NCBI GenBank assembly: GCA_031278025.1 | Contig: JAITLF010000395.1 | Coordinates: 1-10,065 of the forward strand | Direction of reading: 5' to 3' | Source: Treponema sp. | Lineage (GTDB): Bacteria > Spirochaetota > Spirochaetia > Treponematales > Breznakiellaceae | DNA length: 10,065 bases | Part shown: piece after piece, positions 6,854-10,065 of the stretch | How the letters are laid out: every line of letters begins with the position of its first letter | How positions within the stretch are numbered: position 1 is the stretch's first letter | Program-made: the position numbers and the translations under genes | The notes under the pieces: generated by a model | Databases searched by the model: none | Told to the model about the DNA's origin: nothing | The model's input: the letters and a program-made list of their open reading frames with translations, nothing else

Positions 6854-7927
6854 TCAGTTAAAGGGATTCGCGTAGAAAAGGCCGCCCTGGCTCCAGGGCT
6901 TGTTGAAGCCCCTGGTAACATGCATGGGGATTCCCAGGGTGCGGTCAAAAATTTCGCCGTAATTTCCCGCCTGCTTTATCACCTGATAGGCCCAATCGTT
7001 GGAAAGGCCCAACATGGTTCCGTGTTCAAGGCTTAGGCCCAGGAAATTCCTGATTTCGGGACTGGTGGCAGACTCCTTAATCTGATCGATGTTGGCGCTG
7101 GTGATAGTGTGTTCATCCCCGAAAAACAGGGCAAAGAGGGTCCACTGCACGATATCTTTCCAGTTGCTGTCTCCGTGGCGCACCGCCATCCCCAGGGGCT
7201 CCTTGCTGATGGTTTCTTCCAGACCCTTGAAGCCGGAGCCGTATTGTTCCAGAAACACCACCGCCGCCGACTTGTCCGCGGAGATTGCGTCAACCCGGCC
7301 TGAAACCAGGGCGTTTTTTACTTCCTCAAAATCCTTATAGGTAACCGGCTGATAATTGATCTTCCGGCTCGCCATCACCCCCGCCAGGTTGGTCTCGGTG
7401 GTGCTTCCGGTAATCACCGCAATGGAAGCCCCGGCCAGATCCTCCAGCCGGTTGACCCCCGCATCGGTCCGGACGATGAAGGTCTGGCCGTCATAAAAAT
7501 AAGGGGTGGTAAAATCCAGGCCGAGCTGGGTGTCCCTGGTGATGTTGATCGTGGCGGTTCTGATGAGGACATCAATTTCGCCGCTTTGCAGCGCCACAAA
7601 CCGTTCCGCGGAAGTAAGGGGGCGGAACTCCAGCTTGTCCGGAGACCCGAAGACCGCTACGCTGAGGGCCTTGGCCAGCTCAATCTCGAAACCGTTGTAG
7701 CTCCCGTCGGATTCAAGAAAGGCAAACCCCTGATTGGTGGCGTTAACCCCCGCCACAATATATCCCCGATCTTTGATGGTTTGCAGGGTGGATGCGCCAC
7801 CGGAAACACCAACCGCAGCCTCTGCCGGGGCTGGTTCCGCGGCTTGATTCTTCCCGCCCCCGCAGGAAATCGCCGTAAGCAGTATCGCAAACAACAGCAC
7901 CGGTACAAATAGAATACGTTCCTTCAT
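6854..7927 (-). CDS. aapJ: Amino-acid ABC transporter substrate-binding lipoprotein (AapJ-like)
   Basis: A 357-residue extracytoplasmic binding protein (family 3 SBP). The chosen ATG at 7927 follows GGAGG closely and starts a short lipoprotein signal: hydrophobic 5-21, lipobox A-I-S-C with Cys22, then GGGKNQ and a flexible Ala/Pro/Gly linker to about residue 46. ATG 7939 and TTG 7942 are in frame but overlap the ribosome binding site. The family signature G-F-E-I-E-L-A-K-A-L lies at 79-88, and D-F-T-T-P-Y-F-Y-D-G at 138-147 is the usual mid-domain ligand-proximal stretch. The C-terminus (Q-V-I-K-Q-A-G-N-Y-G-E-I-F-D-R and G-F-N-K-P-W-S-Q-G-G-L) is typical of AapJ/BztA and absent from shorter SBPs. 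It captures L-amino acids and delivers them to AapQM. The lipid anchor replaces the soluble form usual in proteobacterial AapJ. First gene of the operon, read from the promoter at 8030-8059. Confidence 0.93.
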   Translation of the reverse strand: MKERILFVPVLLFAILLTAISCGGGKNQAAEPAPAEAAVGVSGGASTLQTIKDRGYIVAGVNATNQGFAFLESDGSYNGFEIELAKALSVAVFGSPDKLEFRPLTSAERFVALQSGEIDVLIRTATINITRDTQLGLDFTTPYFYDGQTFIVRTDAGVNRLEDLAGASIAVITGSTTETNLAGVMASRKINYQPVTYKDFEEVKNALVSGRVDAISADKSAAVVFLEQYGSGFKGLEETISKEPLGMAVRHGDSNWKDIVQWTLFALFFGDEHTITSANIDQIKESATSPEIRNFLGLSLEHGTMLGLSNDWAYQVIKQAGNYGEIFDRTLGIPMHVTRGFNKPWSQGGLFYANPFN

Positions 7928-8023
7928 AATTTCCTCCATCAAAAATAAACTTACCGGAAAGGCTTTCCCGGAAATCTGAGATTATCGGGAAAAACCGGGC
8001 TTTTTAGGGGTTCCCTAACATCA
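7928..8023 (-). promoter_or_regulatory. aapJ 5' leader with two competing hairpins
   Basis: The untranslated leader between the predicted start of transcription (about 8023) and the aapJ ATG is about 95 bases. Its last hairpin, CCGG-(G)-AAA-GCC-TTT-CCGG at 7971-7954, ends about 16 bases before the ribosome binding site. The 5' arm of that hairpin (CCGGG, 7971-7967) could instead pair with CCCGG at 7999-7995. A 16-bp near-dyad AAAAA-CCGGGC-TTTTT lies at 7990-8005 on the plus strand. The two folds exclude each other, which is what an attenuator or protein-controlled switch would look like, but no known riboswitch class is recognised. Regulation is inference only. Confidence 0.35.
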
Positions 8024-8029
8024 GGACTG

Positions 8030-8059
8030 ACTATACTTCCTTGAATATTCTAAAGTCAA
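8030..8059 (-). promoter_or_regulatory. Sigma70-type promoter of the aap operon
   Basis: On the minus strand TTGACT (8059-8054) and TATAGT (8035-8030) are separated by 18 bases, each differing from consensus at one position. The expected start of transcription is near 8023, about 95 bases before the aapJ ATG. This is the best promoter in the window. Confidence 0.75.
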
Positions 8060-8171
8060 GGGATCGCGCTGCCTCACGAAAAACGTTACCGAAAAGAGAC
8101 CCTGCCTCAAATTGAAAATGAGCCTGTTCCAAAACCCGCACCTTGAGTTCAGCGCCCCGGTTTTCCCGCTC

Positions 8172-8234
8172 AGAAACGCCGTGTTCACGTATAAAAAGGC
8201 TCTTTGTCCGATCAGAAAAACTTCCGGAAGGATA
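8172..8234. repeat. Decayed 21-bp units in frame with the second array
   Basis: Three 21-base steps (8172, 8193, 8214) keep the heptad phase of the array at 8331-8477. They read R-N-A-V-F-T-Y, K-K-A-L-C-P-I and R-K-T-S-G-R-I. Only traces of the AAA-N6-TTT core remain. The phase is the same modulo 3 as in the main array but the two are separated by the GC-rich block. This could be a relic of a once longer array; chance cannot be excluded. Confidence 0.3.
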
Positions 8235-8302
8235 GCGGGGCGCCGCCCCGCACCCCGCCGGGAGGCCAGGGGGGGCCGAAGACCCCGGCCCCCGGCCCCC
8301 CG
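8235..8302. other. Very GC-rich intergenic hairpin block
   Basis: About 68 bases of almost pure G and C with two good hairpins. GCGGGGC (8235-8241) and GCCCCGC (8245-8251) form a 7-bp stem with a 3-base loop. GGGGGCC (8271-8277) and GGCCCCC (8287-8293) form a 7-bp stem with a 9-base loop. On the minus strand 8288-8270 reads as the same GGGGTCTTCGGCCCC-type motif found at 1589-1607. It sits between two sets of repeats with no gene, and may be an inserted dispersed palindromic element (inference). Confidence 0.55.
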
Positions 8303-8330
8303 TAAAACCATTACAGCCACCCGTACGGCC

Positions 8331-8477
8331 AATAAAGGCGCCCGTTTCGATCGGAAAGACGCCTTTATGAACCGCAAAGGCGCCTTTATGAACCGCAAAG
8401 GCGCCTTTATGACTTGCAAAGGCGCCTTTATGGCTTGCAAAGGCGCCTTTATGCCGTGTGCAGGCGCATTTACGACT
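8331..8477. repeat. 21-bp tandem repeat array, second array (palindromic AAAGGCGCCTTT)
   Basis: Seven consecutive 21-bp units start at 8331, 8352, 8373, 8394, 8415, 8436 and 8457. Four contain the perfect 12-bp palindrome AAAGGCGCCTTT (8376-8387, 8397-8408, 8418-8429, 8439-8450). Unit 8352 has one change (AAAGACGCCTTT). The outer units are diverged: 8331 has a CGT inserted before TTC, and 8457 has lost the A-tract. The 9-base spacer varies (ATGAACCGC, ATGACTTGC, ATGGCTTGC). Because the core is palindromic and in phase, both strands read K-G-A-F heptads: R-K-G-A-F-M-N on plus and H-K-G-A-F-A-S on minus. It lies downstream of metA and upstream of the aapJ promoter. I see no credible start signal or gene context for a protein. 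Confidence 0.92.
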
Positions 8478-8532
8478 TGCTCGGAACAAGGAGGCTCGCA
8501 CTATTGACTGACATTTACGATTCCTGATGCCC

Positions 8533-8556
8533 GGATAAAGCATAACGGCATTATCC
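8533..8556 (-). terminator. Possible terminator hairpin after metA
   Basis: GGATAA (8533-8538) pairs with TTATCC (8551-8556), with two further GC pairs inside after an A-A mismatch. The hairpin is five bases past the metA stop on the minus strand. No T-run follows, so if it ends transcription it is inefficient or factor-assisted. Confidence 0.3.
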
Positions 8557-8561
8557 ACACT

Positions 8562-9497
8562 TTAATTGCTGACTGCTGATACCAGTTCCCCTAGATCGTA
8601 GGGGGTCTCCTGATATACGTAATTGAGCCAGTTGGAAAAGAACAGATGGGCGTGAGCCCGCCAGCGGACCACCGGAGCTTTGGAAGGATCGTCTCCGGGA
8701 TAGTAGTTCCGGGGGACGGCAATGGGAAGCCCCTTGGCAAGATCCCGGCGGTATTCCCGGTCCAGGGTCAGGGGATCGTATTCCAGGTGGCCGGTTACAT
8801 AGATTTCCCGGCCTTCCCGGGCGGTGGCGATGAATACCCCCGACTCTTCCGTCTCAGACTCTATAGTAAGGGCGGCCTCCGCCGCGATGGCGTGCCGGTT
8901 AGACGCCGTATGCCGGGACTGAGGCGCCAGAAACTCATCGTCAAAGCCCCTAAACAGGGTGGTATGCCGCTCGTTCACTCCATGGGGAAAGATGCCGAAG
9001 AGTTTGGCCGCTAGCGGCTCTTTGGGGATGCCGTACCGGTGGTAAAGCCCCGCCTGTGCGCCCCAGCAAATGTGCAGGGTGGACCAGACATGGACGGACG
9101 AATAGTCCAGAACCGCCGCGAGTTCCTCCCAGTAGTCTACCTGTTCAAAAGGAATGGTTTCGACCGGCGCACCGGTGATGATTAGTCCGTCAAATCGTAT
9201 GCCTTCCCGGAGTATCCATTCGGAGTTGAGGTAAAACTTTTCCAGATGTCCCGGCGGCGCGTTCCGGGGTTCATGGCTGCCCATCCGCAGGAACGTGATG
9301 TCTACCTGAAGCGGGGTATTTCCCAATAGGCGCAGGAGCTGGGTCTCGGTATCCACCGTTGTGGGCATTAGATTGACAATACCCACCTTCAAAGGCCGTA
9401 TATCCTGGTGTTCGGCCCTGTCATCAGTCATGACAAAAACATTTTCTTCCCGCAGCGAGTTGTAAGCCGGCAGGTCTTTTGGAATCTTTATAGGCAT
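8562..9497 (-). CDS. metA: Homoserine O-acyltransferase, MetA family (predicted acetyl-CoA specific)
   Basis: A 311-residue cytoplasmic enzyme of methionine biosynthesis that activates the homoserine hydroxyl by acylation. It aligns from the first residue with MetA (M-P-I-K-I-P, then L-R-E-E-N-V-F-V-M), which fixes the start at 9497. The catalytic Cys144 (H-I-C-W-G-A-Q-A), His237 and Glu239 (V-T-G-H-L-E-Y-D) are present, each shifted by two from E. coli Cys142, His235 and Glu237. The acyl-CoA specificity position, Gly111 in succinyl-specific E. coli MetA and Glu in acetyl-specific Bacillus enzymes, is Glu113 here (T-G-A-P-V-E-T). Homoserine O-acetyltransferase activity is therefore predicted. 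Full length for the family, with the conserved C-terminal [15 protein letters not shown]. No Shine-Dalgarno is visible before the ATG. It appears to be a single-gene unit. Confidence 0.96.
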   Translation of the reverse strand: MPIKIPKDLPAYNSLREENVFVMTDDRAEHQDIRPLKVGIVNLMPTTVDTETQLLRLLGNTPLQVDITFLRMGSHEPRNAPPGHLEKFYLNSEWILREGIRFDGLIITGAPVETIPFEQVDYWEELAAVLDYSSVHVWSTLHICWGAQAGLYHRYGIPKEPLAAKLFGIFPHGVNERHTTLFRGFDDEFLAPQSRHTASNRHAIAAEAALTIESETEESGVFIATAREGREIYVTGHLEYDPLTLDREYRRDLAKGLPIAVPRNYYPGDDPSKAPVVRWRAHAHLFFSNWLNYVYQETPYDLGELVSAVSN

Positions 9498-9505
9498 AGT
9501 GCCAT

Positions 9506-9533
9506 ATTACAATCCAGACCGCAAAAATGGCAA
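9506..9533 (-). promoter_or_regulatory. Probable metA promoter placed next to the start codon
   Basis: On the minus strand TTGCCA (9533-9528) and TGTAAT (9511-9506) are 16 bases apart, each one change from consensus. The -10 ends only eight bases before the metA ATG, so transcription would begin two or three bases ahead of the start codon. Nothing resembling GGAGG occurs between -10 and ATG. Confidence 0.55.
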
Positions 9534-9574
9534 GAATCTACCCCCGCTTTTTCAGGACATAGCAAGCAACAAGA

Positions 9575-9609
9575 CCCGTGCGGAAACTGCGCGGATGTTT
9601 CCGCACGGG
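9575..9609 (-). terminator. Intrinsic terminator of the right-edge gene
   Basis: A perfect 13-bp inverted repeat, CCCGTGCGGAAAC (9575-9587) and GTTTCCGCACGGG (9597-9609), has a nine-base loop. It starts three bases past the minus-strand stop at 9613 and is followed on that strand by TCTTGTTGCTTG, a moderate T-rich tail. It separates this gene from the metA promoter. The stem is symmetrical but no T-run lies on the plus side. Confidence 0.8.
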
Positions 9610-9612
9610 GCA

Positions 9613-10065
9613 TTACGTCAACATTCCCTGGAGAACCGACATATAATCGTTAAGGTACATGGCGTACTCCGGGGAGCCCACGATTTCCACGCACCCCTGT
9701 TCCACACCTTCCACGAATCCCACGTCTTTAAGGAGTACTTTGAGGGCCCCGGCGACAGAGAAAAAATGAAACAACACAAAGGGACTGCGTCTGGTATATA
9801 TCCCATGACCGGATTTAGATTTGCCCCCTTTGACCCTAAGATAGGCGGCCACAGCGGGTTCCGCACCGGGGCCGCCGGGACCGTCAACCAGGAACTGGTA
9901 GATCCGGTCCGGCTGGCGGCGGCACCATTCGGCCATGTCCGGGTCTCCCAGCTTGTTATAACTGGAAAGCGCACGGGTGATCATGTAGAGGCTCATCTTT
10001 ACCTTGAGCTTCTGCTTCTCCGGATCTTTGGGGCGGCTGGAAGGCATCATGATCATCAACGACAT
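9613..10065 (-). CDS. Hypothetical protein, possibly SCP2-like; touches right edge
   Basis: A 150-residue frame that reaches the edge of the window with an ATG at 10065, so its true start may be outside. No signal peptide or convincing membrane helix is seen. The N-terminal part is basic and polar (P-K-D-P-E-K-Q-K-L-K-V-K) with a helix-like M-S-L-Y-M-I-T-R-A-L-S-S-Y. The C-terminal third (G-C-V-E-I-V-G-S-P-E-Y-A-M-Y-L-N-D-Y-M) has the layout of the last strand and helix of SCP2-type lipid-binding domains, where a Gly-x-(ile/val)-x-G turn is followed by an amphipathic helix. This is a weak resemblance, not an identification. Coding is supported by the terminator right after its stop and by a clean frame with typical codon use. 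Confidence 0.7.
   Translation of the reverse strand: MSLMIMMPSSRPKDPEKQKLKVKMSLYMITRALSSYNKLGDPDMAEWCRRQPDRIYQFLVDGPGGPGAEPAVAAYLRVKGGKSKSGHGIYTRRSPFVLFHFFSVAGALKVLLKDVGFVEGVEQGCVEIVGSPEYAMYLNDYMSVLQGMLT

Noticed and set aside
8331..8477. CRISPR-like array
   Set aside because: The unit is 21 bp in direct tandem with a 9-base, nearly constant spacer. There are no unique 30-40 bp spacers and no cas genes.
8031..8558. Open frames on both strands across the second array (175 residues minus, 131 residues plus)
   Set aside because: They contain the repeat array and the GC-rich block, lack family features and good start signals, and the minus frame overlaps the aap promoter. Kept as a finding, not a gene.
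9498..9574. SAM riboswitch or S-box upstream of metA
   Set aside because: No S-box core or multi-helix junction; the gap is too short and the promoter appears to sit next to the start codon.
1..10065. tRNA, rRNA, transposase or integrase genes
   Set aside because: No cloverleaf-like sequence, rRNA segment or recombinase motif was recognised on either strand.

Overview
The window looks like chromosomal DNA of a GC-rich spirochaete, most plausibly a Treponema of the termite-gut type. This is an inference from gene content, the spirochaete-like lipobox and the repeat-rich intergenic DNA; no rRNA or other marker is present to settle it.

Layout: (1) Positions 1-306 hold a 21-bp tandem repeat array running in from the left edge, then a strong hairpin and a good ribosome binding site. 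(2) Positions 307-3554, plus strand, form a three-gene operon: an FtsX/LolE-type ABC permease, a periplasmic LolA-like carrier with a signal peptide, and a secreted protein ending like an outer-membrane beta-barrel. Together they suggest a trans-envelope route for a lipophilic cargo or lipoprotein. No ATPase partner is inside the window. (3) Positions 3615-7927, minus strand, are a complete polar amino-acid ABC importer in the order aapJ-aapQ-aapM-aapP, read from a clear sigma70-type promoter at 8030-8059. The substrate-binding protein is a lipoprotein. (4) Positions 7928-8561 contain no convincing gene. They hold the aapJ leader, decayed repeat units, a very GC-rich hairpin block and a second 21-bp tandem array. 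(5) Positions 8562-9497, minus strand, encode a MetA-type homoserine O-acyltransferase whose specificity residue predicts acetyl-CoA use. Its promoter sits almost on the ATG and no Shine-Dalgarno is visible, so the mRNA may be leaderless. (6) Positions 9613-10065, minus strand, are an unidentified gene touching the right edge, ended by a 13-bp hairpin terminator.

The most unusual feature is the pair of 21-bp arrays. They have different sequences but the same design: a 12-bp dyad AAA-N6-TTT plus a 9-bp spacer, all in a heptad reading frame (R/H-K-x-x-F-x-x). Different palindromic N6 cores (GGCGCC, CCCGGG, near-palindromic AATGTT) fill the same frame. This points to a repeat family kept by structure and period rather than by exact sequence.
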